Source of the DNA: Streptomyces sp. DvalAA-43
GTDB taxonomy: Bacteria; Actinomycetota; Actinomycetes; Streptomycetales; Streptomycetaceae
Length of the DNA stretch: 64,000 bases
Reading direction: 5' to 3'
NCBI RefSeq assembly: GCF_900091725.1
Contig: NZ_FMBW01000064.1
Coordinates: forward strand, 124,001 to 188,000
The position numbers and the translations under genes were made by a program. The notes below the pieces were generated by a model, which worked only from the letters and a program-made list of their open reading frames with translations, did not search any database and was not told the origin of the DNA. Shown in pieces: positions 1 through 7,292 of the stretch. Positions within the stretch are counted from its first letter, which is position 1, and the number at the start of each line of letters is the position of its first letter.

Positions 1-35
1 CGCCTCGTCAGACGCCGTCCGGCGAGAGGAATGCC

Positions 36-1349
36 GTGCCCGAGTCCACCCCACCCGTCGCCGACGAGGCACCGCCCGCCCAGTCGCCACCCGCCCGGGT
101 GCCGTGGGCGACGTACACGGGTGTGTATCTGCTGCTGTTCCTGATCGGCACCGAGACCTTCCTGGTCTCGCCGCTGCTGCCGACCATCGCCGATTCGGTC
201 GGGGTCTCGGTGGCCGCCGCGGCGAGCACGGTCACCGCGTACACCCTGGTGTACGCCCTGACCGCACCGTTCCTCGGGGCGGTGTCCGACCGTTTCGGCC
301 GACGGCCGACCGTGCTCGCGGGCACGCTGCTGTTCCTGCTCGGCAATGCCCTCGCGGCGGTCGCCGGGAATCTGACCGTGCTCGTCGTCGCCCGCGTCCT
401 GGGGGCGCTGGGCGCGGCACTGGCCGGACCCTCGATCTGGGCCCATATCGCGGAGACGGCACCGGCCCCGGTCCGCGGCCGGGCCGTCGGGCTGGGGATG
501 GCGCTCTTCTCCGCCGGGCAGGTGCTGGGCGTTCCGGCCGGCAGCTTCCTGGCGGGCTGGGGCGGCTGGCGGGCCTCGTTCTGGGCGCTCACCGCGCTGA
601 CCGCGGCGTCGGCGCCCCTGCTGCTCGCCCAGCTCAAGTCCCGGCCGGCCGAAGGGACCGAGGCGGCGCCGCTGCGGTTCACCGCGGTGTTCTCCGTCTG
701 GCGCGACGGGGTACTGCGGCACACCCTGATCGTCGTCTTCCTGCTGCAGGCCGCGAACCTCGGGGCGTACACCTTCCTCGGCTCGGCGCTCCACGACCGC
801 TTCGGCCTCTCCGTCGACGAACTGGGTCTGCTCGGCATCCTGGTCGGGGCCGGCAGCGCGCTGGGCTCCCTGGCCGCGGGCCGGATCGGGGACCGGGCGC
901 GCGAGCGCGGCTCCGGGGACGCGTGGTGGATCCCGGTGTGGTGCCTGCTGCTGGGCGGTGGAGCGGTGCTGGCCGCGCTCGGGGTGAACTCGGTGCTGGC
1001 CTACGCGGCGGTGCTGGTGTGGTTCTTCGCGAGCGGGGCGTTCGGCACGCTCGTCCAGACGCTGCTGGTCTCCTCCCGGCCGGAGCTGGGCGCGACGTCC
1101 AGTTCCTGGAACAGCGCGACGCTGTACGCGGGTACGGCGGTCGGCGTCGCGGTGGCGGGGACCTTCGCGCACGCGGACACCGGCACCGCCGTCGTCGGCG
1201 GCGGACTCGCCGTGCTGGCCGGGCTGACCGCGCTGCCGCTGGTGGGCCGCCTGCGCCCGGAGACGGCCCGGGACGACGGGGCCGCGAAGACCGGTTCCGC
1301 TCCGGCCGGTTCCGGCCCGAAGGAGGCGGCGGCCGATGGGCGTGCCTGA
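36..1349 (+). CDS. MFS drug-type exporter
   Basis: A 437-residue major facilitator superfamily protein, probably a proton-coupled exporter of a small molecule in the cytoplasmic membrane. It has about 12 hydrophobic segments and the motif-A-like loop SDRFGRRP between TM2 and TM3, as in the DHA1/chloramphenicol-resistance type. The GTG start at 36 is chosen because AGAGGA lies five bases upstream; the ATG at 31 is in another frame. The 3' end overlaps the next gene by 14 bases, so the two are translationally coupled. The substrate cannot be read from the sequence. It heads a four-gene operon with an acyltransferase, an oxidoreductase and a hydrolase, which fits export or resistance for a modified metabolite (inference). 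Confidence 0.85.
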   Translation: MPESTPPVADEAPPAQSPPARVPWATYTGVYLLLFLIGTETFLVSPLLPTIADSVGVSVAAAASTVTAYTLVYALTAPFLGAVSDRFGRRPTVLAGTLLFLLGNALAAVAGNLTVLVVARVLGALGAALAGPSIWAHIAETAPAPVRGRAVGLGMALFSAGQVLGVPAGSFLAGWGGWRASFWALTALTAASAPLLLAQLKSRPAEGTEAAPLRFTAVFSVWRDGVLRHTLIVVFLLQAANLGAYTFLGSALHDRFGLSVDELGLLGILVGAGSALGSLAAGRIGDRARERGSGDAWWIPVWCLLLGGGAVLAALGVNSVLAYAAVLVWFFASGAFGTLVQTLLVSSRPELGATSSSWNSATLYAGTAVGVAVAGTFAHADTGTAVVGGGLAVLAGLTALPLVGRLRPETARDDGAAKTGSAPAGSGPKEAAADGRA

Positions 1350-2520
1350 CACCGGGCGCGAGCGTGCCCTCGCGCTCGACGGGCTGCGTGCCGTGGCCGC
1401 GCTGCTGGTGATCGCGCTGCATGTGGGCATCTACACCGGTCAGGTCGCCTCCAGCTGGCTCGGCATCGGGCAGGCCGGACCGCTCGGACCGGTCATCTCC
1501 CGCTTCACCGTGGGAGTGCCGATCTTCTTCGTCCTGTCCGGGCTGCTGCTCTACCGCCCGTTCGCCGACGCGGCCCGCGACGGCGCTCCGCGCCCCTCCA
1601 CCGGCCGTTACCTCCGCCACCGGGCGGTGCGCATCCTGCCCGCCTACTGGCTGGTGGCCCTGGTGGCGCTCGTGTGGTTCGGCCGGGACACCCTCGCCGC
1701 GCCGCTGCCCGCGCTGCGGACCTTCCTGCTGCTGCACATCTACGGCTCCGACCCGATCCCGGCCGGTCTGCCGCAGACCTGGAGCCTGGCGACCGAGGTG
1801 TCGTTCTACGCCGTGCTGCCGCTGCTGGCCGCCGCGCTCCACCCCCTGCTGCGGCGGGGCAGGACGGGGGTGGTGCTCGGTGTGCTCGGCGCGGTCGAGG
1901 CGGTGACCCTGCTCTCCGTGGTACTCACCCATGTGCCGTCGGCCGGGCCCTATCCGCCGGCCCAGCTGTGGCTGCCCGAGTACGCCGGGTACTTCGCGAC
2001 GGGCATGGCGCTGGCGGTCGTCGCCGCCCGGACCACCGAACCGCCCGCCCTCGCCCGCAGGCCGTGGCTGTGCTGGGGCGTGGCGCTCGGCGCGTACGTC
2101 CTGGTGTCGACACCGCTCACCGGCTCGACGCTGCGCTACCCGACGGTGGGCCAGGCGCTGCTGGAGCACGCGTTGTATCTCGTCGTCGCGGTGGGGCTGG
2201 TGGTGCCGCTGGCCCTGGGGCCCGCCCGGCCGGAACGGGCGACACCCGCCCGGCTGCTGTCCCGTCCGCTGCCCGCCTGGCTCGGGCAGATCTCGTACGG
2301 GCTGTTCCTGTGGCACATGGTCGTGGTCGAGGCCTGGCTCCGCACGACCGGGGAGCGGGCCGGCTCGGCGGACTTCCTGGTGCTCTTCCCGGTCACCGTG
2401 GTGCTCTCCGTCGGATGTGCCGCGCTCAGCCACTACCTGGTCGAACGGCCGCTGCGTCGGCTGCGCGGCCGGACGCCGGTGCCTCGCGGGCGCCCGTCGC
2501 CCCGGCCCGCCGCAACCTGA
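1336..2520 (+). CDS. Membrane acyltransferase, acyltransferase-3 (OafA/YrhL) family
   Basis: A 394-residue integral membrane protein of the acyltransferase-3 family, which transfers O-acyl groups to sugars or other extracytoplasmic acceptors. The N-terminus carries the family signature LDGLRAVAALLVIALH (catalytic-type His around residue 28), followed by FFVLSGLLLYRP and RILPAYW. About ten hydrophobic segments follow. AAGGAGG lies at 1320-1326, nine bases before the ATG. The gene overlaps the exporter gene by 14 bases and is followed 30 bases later by the LLM oxidoreductase. The acceptor is unknown; the family modifies antibiotics, lipids and cell-wall glycans. Confidence 0.85.
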   Translation: MGVPDTGRERALALDGLRAVAALLVIALHVGIYTGQVASSWLGIGQAGPLGPVISRFTVGVPIFFVLSGLLLYRPFADAARDGAPRPSTGRYLRHRAVRILPAYWLVALVALVWFGRDTLAAPLPALRTFLLLHIYGSDPIPAGLPQTWSLATEVSFYAVLPLLAAALHPLLRRGRTGVVLGVLGAVEAVTLLSVVLTHVPSAGPYPPAQLWLPEYAGYFATGMALAVVAARTTEPPALARRPWLCWGVALGAYVLVSTPLTGSTLRYPTVGQALLEHALYLVVAVGLVVPLALGPARPERATPARLLSRPLPAWLGQISYGLFLWHMVVVEAWLRTTGERAGSADFLVLFPVTVVLSVGCAALSHYLVERPLRRLRGRTPVPRGRPSPRPAAT

Positions 2521-2550
2521 GATCCGTCACGAACAGGAGTACGTACGCCA

Positions 2551-3561
2551 ATGAACGCCGTCCGCTGGGGCATCAATCTGCCTCTGCCCGCCCATGCCCT
2601 GGCCGATCACCGTCGCACCGTCGAGGCGCTCCCCGATCTCGGCTTCACCGATGTGTGGACCGGGGAGGGCGGGGGGATCGACGCCTTCACACCGCTGGCC
2701 GCGGCGGCGGCCTGGCAGCCGGGACTCCGTCTGGGTACGGGCGTGGTGCCGGTCTTCACACGCGGCCCCGGCATCCTCGCGCAGACCGCGGCGACACTCT
2801 CCGAACTGGCCCGTGGCGAGGTCCTGTTGGGTATCGGCGCCTCCGTACCCGCCCATACGACGGCGCTCAACGGCGGGGCGCACGACCGGCCGCTCGCCAG
2901 GGTCCGGGACACGGTCCGGTTCCTGAAGCGGGCACTGCACGGCGAGCCGGTGGGCGATGCGTACGAGACGCTCTCGGCCCCCGGTTTCAGTCTCGGCTTC
3001 ACCCCGTCCAGACCGCCGAAGGTGCTGGTCGGGGCGTTGCGGCCGCGGATGCTCGGGGTGGCGTACGGGGACGGGGACGGGGCGGTCGTCAATCTCCTCA
3101 CCGCCGAGGACGTGCCGAGGGTGATCGCCGCCGGGCGGGCGGAAGGGGGTGTCGACGGTGTGGACGGCCGGCCGCTGCCCGAGCGGGAGACCGTGGTGAA
3201 GCTCTTCGTCTGCCCGACGCGCGACGCGGAGTATGCCAGGAACGCGGGCCGCGGCTTCCTCGGCTGGATCCTCAATCAGAAGCCCTACCACGCGTTCCAC
3301 GAGTGGCTGGGGCGCGGGGAGTTGCTCAAGGAGTCCTACGAAGCCCATCGGGCCGGGGACCGTCGCGGGGCCGCCGCCGCGCTGCCCGACGGGCTCGTCG
3401 ACGCGTTGTGGCTGCACGGCGAACCCGCCGCACTGCGCGAGCGGATCAGCCGCTACCTGCATCCCGGGGTGACGACGCTCCTGCTCTACGTCGCGCCGAC
3501 GCCCGAGCTGTACGGGCGGCCGGAGGCGCTGGCCGGACTGCTCGCGGAGCTCCGGGCATGA
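2551..3561 (+). CDS. LLM-class flavin/F420-dependent oxidoreductase
   Basis: A 336-residue luciferase-like monooxygenase-family protein with a TIM-barrel fold that uses reduced flavin or F420. Family features are the N-terminal WGINLPLPAHA strand, the WTGEGGGIDAFTPLAAAA region, the GTGVVPVFTRGP strand and GEVLLGIGAS. The C-terminal half aligns less strongly, as usual for this family. AGGAG at about 2535-2539 precedes the ATG. The stop codon overlaps the next ATG (ATGA), so it is co-translated with the hydrolase gene. Whether it uses F420 or FMN cannot be decided from sequence; actinomycete members mostly use F420. Confidence 0.8.
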   Translation: MNAVRWGINLPLPAHALADHRRTVEALPDLGFTDVWTGEGGGIDAFTPLAAAAAWQPGLRLGTGVVPVFTRGPGILAQTAATLSELARGEVLLGIGASVPAHTTALNGGAHDRPLARVRDTVRFLKRALHGEPVGDAYETLSAPGFSLGFTPSRPPKVLVGALRPRMLGVAYGDGDGAVVNLLTAEDVPRVIAAGRAEGGVDGVDGRPLPERETVVKLFVCPTRDAEYARNAGRGFLGWILNQKPYHAFHEWLGRGELLKESYEAHRAGDRRGAAAALPDGLVDALWLHGEPAALRERISRYLHPGVTTLLLYVAPTPELYGRPEALAGLLAELRA

Positions 3562-4325
3562 CCGCCCCCCATCTCCTGGGCGGGCGGCCGGTTTTGCGTG
3601 TCCGGCCGCCCGTCGGGGGCGACCGGCCCGTGCTGTTGCAGCTGCACGGGGGCGGCTACCGGGCCGGTGCGCCGGAGCTGAGCCGCCCGCTCGCCGCACA
3701 CCTCTCCCGTCTCACCGGTTGCGAAGTGGTGTTGCCCGCCTACCGGTTGGCGCCCGCGCATCCGTTCCCCGCCGCCGTGGAGGACGGGCTCGGCGCGTAT
3801 GCGGAACTGCTGGCGGACGGAGTACCCGCCGAGCGGATCGCGGTCCTGGGCGAGTCGGCCGGCGGAGGTCTGGCGCTCTCCGTGCTCCTGGCGGCGCAGC
3901 GGGCCGGGCTGCCGATGCCGGCCGCCGCGGTGGGGCTGTCGCCGTGGCTGGACCTCACCCTGGAGTCCCCCGCGTTCGAGCGGTGCGCGGCCACCGATCC
4001 GGTGCTCGACCGGACCTCGCTGCTCCACTCCGCCACCCTGTACCTCGCGGGCGCCGACCCCCGGACCCCTGCCGCGTCGCCGCTGTTCGCCGAGGCGGCG
4101 GCGCTGGCCGCGCTGCCGCCCGTGCTGCTCCAGGCGAGCCGTGCGGAGGTGTTGTCGGACGACGCGGAGCGCTTCGGGGCGCGGATGACGGCCGCGGGCG
4201 GGGAGTGCCGGGTGGAGATGTGGGACGGGACGACGCACTGCTGGCAGTTGTCCGTGGAACGGCTGCCGGAGGCGGTGGTGGCGGCCCGCTCTGTTGCGGA
4301 ATTCTTAACGCAACATCTCGCCTGA
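3558..4325 (+). CDS. Alpha/beta hydrolase, HSL/steryl-acetyl hydrolase type
   Basis: A 255-residue hormone-sensitive-lipase-type esterase. It shows the oxyanion-hole motif HGGG (residues 30-33), the nucleophile elbow GESAG (Ser100), and a C-terminal His in GTTHCW. The start is the ATG at 3558, which overlaps the preceding stop codon. It probably deacylates or hydrolyses a small ester. With the acyltransferase, the LLM oxidoreductase and the exporter in one operon it may act on the same metabolite (inference). It is slightly short for the family (about 300 residues), lacking an N-terminal cap. Confidence 0.82.
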   Translation: MTAPHLLGGRPVLRVRPPVGGDRPVLLQLHGGGYRAGAPELSRPLAAHLSRLTGCEVVLPAYRLAPAHPFPAAVEDGLGAYAELLADGVPAERIAVLGESAGGGLALSVLLAAQRAGLPMPAAAVGLSPWLDLTLESPAFERCAATDPVLDRTSLLHSATLYLAGADPRTPAASPLFAEAAALAALPPVLLQASRAEVLSDDAERFGARMTAAGGECRVEMWDGTTHCWQLSVERLPEAVVAARSVAEFLTQHLA

Positions 4326-4538
4326 CGGACAACTGCCGAGAAACCGGACAGGGGTGGAGCGGGCCCGGTTAAGCTGGTCCTTGAAAACCGCAGGATCGCG
4401 GAGAATCGGGGGCGGCATGCAGCCGGGCGACGGAGTCATGAATTCCGGGCCGTGCGGACGGTGTCGGCGATGTAGGGGCGCACAACAGCGAATCCACTGA
4501 CCCCGCAGTCGTCGCGACGATCCGGAAGGCCGTTTTCC

Positions 4539-5624
4539 ATGAGCACATCCGTGAATACATCCCTGAATACGTCTGTGAACCGATCCGCGAGCACGTCCGC
4601 GAACGCTTCCGTGAAAACCTCCGCGAATGCTTCCGCGGACACCTCTTCGGACTCCTCCGCACACGCGAAAGCGCACCAGGGCGAAGAGATCGGCGAGAGC
4701 CGCCAGTTCGCCAATTCCAAGGAGCTGGGGGCGTTCCTCCGCGCCCACCGCGAGCGGCGCTCGCCGCGGGACGTCGGCCTGCCCGACACCGGCCGGCGCC
4801 GTACGCCCGGTCTGCGCCGCGAGGAGGTCGCCGCGCTCTCGGGCGTCGGGCTCGCCTGGTACACCTGGCTGGAGCAGGGCCGGGTGATCCCGTCCCGGAA
4901 GGTGCTGGAGGCGGTGGCCCGTACGCTCGGGCTGAACGCGGTGTCGTACCGCCATGTCCTGGCCCTGTCGGGGCTGCTGCCGCCCGCCCCGGACGGCGCG
5001 GGACACGACGAGGTGGCCGCCCGGGTGCAGTGCCTGCTGGACACCTGGGAGAACAGCCCGGCGGTGCTGCTGGACTCGCGCTTCGACATCACGGCGTGGA
5101 ACGAGGCGTACGCCGCCGTGTGGTCCGATCCGGCCGCGATCCCGGCCGGGCGCCGCAATCTGATGTGGTGCGTGGCCGGCAGTCCCGCGTTCCGTTCCAC
5201 GCTGCTGGACTGGGAGCCGCTGGCCCGTGCCGTGCTGGCCCATTTCCGGGGGCAGACCGCGCGGCTCGCCGCGACCGACCGCCGTACCCAGGAGATCTAC
5301 GCGACCCTGCGCGCGGACTTCCCCGAGCTGGCCGAGTGGTGGGAGTGCCAGGGCGTCGGCGATCTGACGGCCCGCCGGATCTCCGTGCTGCTGCCCCGCC
5401 ACGGCGGGCTGGACCTGCTGTTCTCGGCGATGCGGCCGGTCGACGACCCGGAGGCGCTGATCGTGGTGCAGGCGCCGGTCGGCCCCGCCGACCGTGAGCT
5501 GGTGGCCCGGCTGGTGCGGGAGAGCCGGGGCGCGGGTGCGGAGGTGGTCCGGATCGGGCGGGACCGGGCGGCCGCCGGTCATCCGGTGGCGGCCTCGGCG
5601 AAGAAGGAGCGCAGCTCCGCGTAG
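4539..5624 (+). CDS. XRE-family regulator with MmyB-like C-terminal domain
   Basis: A 361-residue transcription regulator. An HTH domain occupies about residues 60-125 (RTPGLRREEVAALSGVG, then WYTWLEQGR), followed by an MmyB-like PAS-type ligand-binding domain (VLLDSRFDITAWNEAY). Such proteins are common pathway-linked regulators in Streptomyces and bind small ligands. The ATG at 4539 has GGAAGG upstream. The first 45 residues are a low-complexity tail of ten x-T-S-x tetrapeptides encoded by a 12-nt repeat. A later start cannot be excluded, although the frame is open and the RBS supports this one. The last 46 bases overlap the convergent hydrolase gene. Its target is probably the neighbouring operons (inference). 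Confidence 0.85.
   Translation: MSTSVNTSLNTSVNRSASTSANASVKTSANASADTSSDSSAHAKAHQGEEIGESRQFANSKELGAFLRAHRERRSPRDVGLPDTGRRRTPGLRREEVAALSGVGLAWYTWLEQGRVIPSRKVLEAVARTLGLNAVSYRHVLALSGLLPPAPDGAGHDEVAARVQCLLDTWENSPAVLLDSRFDITAWNEAYAAVWSDPAAIPAGRRNLMWCVAGSPAFRSTLLDWEPLARAVLAHFRGQTARLAATDRRTQEIYATLRADFPELAEWWECQGVGDLTARRISVLLPRHGGLDLLFSAMRPVDDPEALIVVQAPVGPADRELVARLVRESRGAGAEVVRIGRDRAAAGHPVAASAKKERSSA
4542..4661 (+). repeat. 12-nt degenerate tandem repeat, about 10 units, inside the XRE gene
   Basis: Residues 2-41 of the regulator read as ten tetrapeptides of the form (S/N/K/D)-(T/A/R)-S-(V/L/A). At DNA level this is a 12-base unit close to AACACGTCCGTG. The units use AAT, ACA, AAA and TCT codons that are rare in the rest of this GC-rich gene, so the tract differs in composition from its surroundings. 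Such in-frame repeats can gain or lose units without breaking the frame. Confidence 0.75.
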
Positions 5625-6463
5625 GTCTCGGCGGGCGCTTCCTCGGGCAGGAAGTGCCCGCAGTCCAGCGCCCTGCCCCGCACGTCGTGCGCCCACCGCC
5701 GCCAGACGGCGAGTACGTCATGGCGCTGTTCGGTGTGCGACCGCCTGCCCCACAGGGCGAGCACCGGAGCCTCGATCCGCCGCCCGGCCCGCAGGTCCGC
5801 CCGGTCGTGTTCCAGGTCGGGGCCGAACATCGCCCGGTAGTCCTCGCACATCGCGTGCACGACGGCCGGGTCCGCGGCGGCGGCCCGGTAGGCGGCGAGC
5901 GCCTCGGGCGCGAACAGCGCGGTGTGTGCCCCGAAGAGGAACGTCTCCGGGGCGCCCGCGATCATCCGCTCCGCGACCGGGTACGGCTGGGCCAGGAGGA
6001 ACCAGCGCCACAGCTGTCTGGCTCCCGGCGCGTCCACCGCGTCCAGCGCGTCCGCCGTCGGCACGATGTCGAGCACCGCGAGCCGGCCGACGCGCTCCGG
6101 ATGGTCCAGGGCCAGCCGGTAGGCGCACCGGGCGCCCCGGTCGTGGCCCGCGACGTCGAAGCGGTCGAAGCCCAGCTCGCCCATGACCCGGACCAGGTCG
6201 TCGGCCATGGCGCGTTTGCCGTACGGCGACGGGCCCTCGCCGGTCCGGACGGCCCGCCGACTCTCCCCGTACCCCCGCAGGTCGGTGGCCACGACGGTGA
6301 ACTCCGTGGTCAGCAGGGGTGCGACGGCATGCCACATCGCGTGCGTCTGCGGAAATCCGTGCAGCAGCAGGAGCGGTGGCCCTTCGCCCGCCCTGCGGAC
6401 GTGCACGGGGCCGCCGTCGGCCCCGGCGACGGTCAGCGAATCGAATCCCTCGAACAGCGCCAT
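5579..6463 (-). CDS. Alpha/beta hydrolase, haloacetate dehalogenase/epoxide hydrolase-like
   Basis: A 294-residue hydrolase resembling fluoroacetate dehalogenases. It has HGFPQTHAMW (35-44), DLRGYG (61-66) and the nucleophile motif GHDRG with Asp108. Arg109 and Arg112 match the carboxylate-binding arginines of that family, and the C-terminal CGHFLPEE supplies the catalytic His. An Asp nucleophile rather than Ser indicates halide or epoxide chemistry, although such annotations are often only structural. The ATG at 6463 is the last in-frame start before an AT-richer divergent promoter region. Its 3' end overlaps the XRE gene by 46 bases. Confidence 0.82.
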   Translation of the reverse strand: MALFEGFDSLTVAGADGGPVHVRRAGEGPPLLLLHGFPQTHAMWHAVAPLLTTEFTVVATDLRGYGESRRAVRTGEGPSPYGKRAMADDLVRVMGELGFDRFDVAGHDRGARCAYRLALDHPERVGRLAVLDIVPTADALDAVDAPGARQLWRWFLLAQPYPVAERMIAGAPETFLFGAHTALFAPEALAAYRAAAADPAVVHAMCEDYRAMFGPDLEHDRADLRAGRRIEAPVLALWGRRSHTEQRHDVLAVWRRWAHDVRGRALDCGHFLPEEAPAETYAELRSFFAEAATG

Positions 6464-6653
6464 CGGGCCAGGATAAACAGTCTGCGGCTCCTCTGGAATT
6501 CATTGCGGATGCTGTTATTCGCAGTCACAGGATGGCCGGTGCACCGCCTCGAAAATTGCCATTGACGGAATCGAACCGGCATTCCTATTCTGCGTCAGGA
6601 ATTTTGAATTCAATCTTTCCGAAGTCCTTCTTCTCCGGTCGAAAGAGCTGCTC
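6464..6653. promoter_or_regulatory. AT-richer divergent intergenic region
   Basis: This 190-base region separates the minus-strand hydrolase from the nine-gene operon starting at 6654. It is visibly richer in A and T than its surroundings. It contains the promoter described at 6562-6591, leaving a leader of about 55 bases, and presumably also a leftward promoter for the hydrolase. I see no open frame with a plausible start in it. Confidence 0.6.
6562..6591 (+). promoter_or_regulatory. Sigma-70-like promoter of the AsnB/HpaBC operon
   Basis: TTGACG at 6562-6567 and TATTCT at 6586-6591 are separated by 18 bases, close to the housekeeping HrdB consensus. The predicted start site near 6598 leaves a leader of about 55 bases before the ATG at 6654. 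All nine downstream genes overlap or are spaced by 54 bases or less, so this promoter could drive the whole stretch to 17078. Confidence 0.55.
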
Positions 6654-7292
6654 ATGAAGCAGAAGTACTCCACCGACATGAGCCCGTCGGAGCGCGCCGC
6701 ACTGTGGCGGCAGCGCCTCTTCGAGGCCGAGGCAGGCCTGACGCGGTATCTCACCGAGACCCGCGGCGGCCAGGACATCGACGACTGGATCGCGGTGCGT
6801 TCGGAGATCTTCGCCGACCTGCCGGGCCGGGGCGCCGATACCGATGCCGGCACCGACGACTGGCAGCGTGTCTTCTTCCGTGCCCAGGCCCTGATGGAAC
6901 GGTTCCTGGTCTCCCGGTACGGGCACGGTGAGCTGGCCGCCTGGGCACGGGCCGGCGCCGAGGTCCACCGCTATGTCGAAGCCGGTCACGGCCGCGGCGC
7001 GCTGGACCCGGTCCTCCGGGTGGCCCGCCAGGCCGAGTTGTACGGATCGCGCTACCGCATCGTCGCGGACGGCGCCGAGCGCGCCGCGCTGGAGATCTCG
7101 CACTGTGCCATCTGGGACTACCGCGAGCAGGCACGCGCCCGAGGTGTGCGGCTGACGCTCGCGTCGCCCTGCGAGTACTGCGTGCACGCCACCGGCGCCA
7201 ACATCGCCGCCAAGGGATTTGCCGCACGCCATGAACTCACCGAGGGCCCCGATGGCCCCGGTTGCATCTGGGAGGCGCAATGTGCGGCATAG
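6654..7292 (+). CDS. Cys-rich small protein resembling ATC-hydrolase-type domain
   Basis: A 212-residue soluble protein with no certain assignment. The C-terminal half carries a Cys/aromatic pattern (ISHCAIWDY, ASPCEYC, GFAARHEL, GPGCIWEAQC) that resembles the L-2-amino-thiazoline-4-carboxylate hydrolase-like/V4R-like family (C...C-x-YC...C-x-W). In characterised members of that family the enzyme opens a thiazoline ring or binds a small heterocycle. This is pattern recognition only. The N-terminal half is helical and charged. The gene opens the operon and overlaps asnB-like by 13 bases, so its product probably works with the amidotransferase. A phage MuF-like assignment was considered and dropped. 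Confidence 0.5.
   Translation: MKQKYSTDMSPSERAALWRQRLFEAEAGLTRYLTETRGGQDIDDWIAVRSEIFADLPGRGADTDAGTDDWQRVFFRAQALMERFLVSRYGHGELAAWARAGAEVHRYVEAGHGRGALDPVLRVARQAELYGSRYRIVADGAERAALEISHCAIWDYREQARARGVRLTLASPCEYCVHATGANIAAKGFAARHELTEGPDGPGCIWEAQCAA

Noticed and set aside
6654..7292. Phage MuF-like minor head protein
   Set aside because: Only a loose Cys pattern is shared; no phage genes surround it and it is translationally coupled to asnB.
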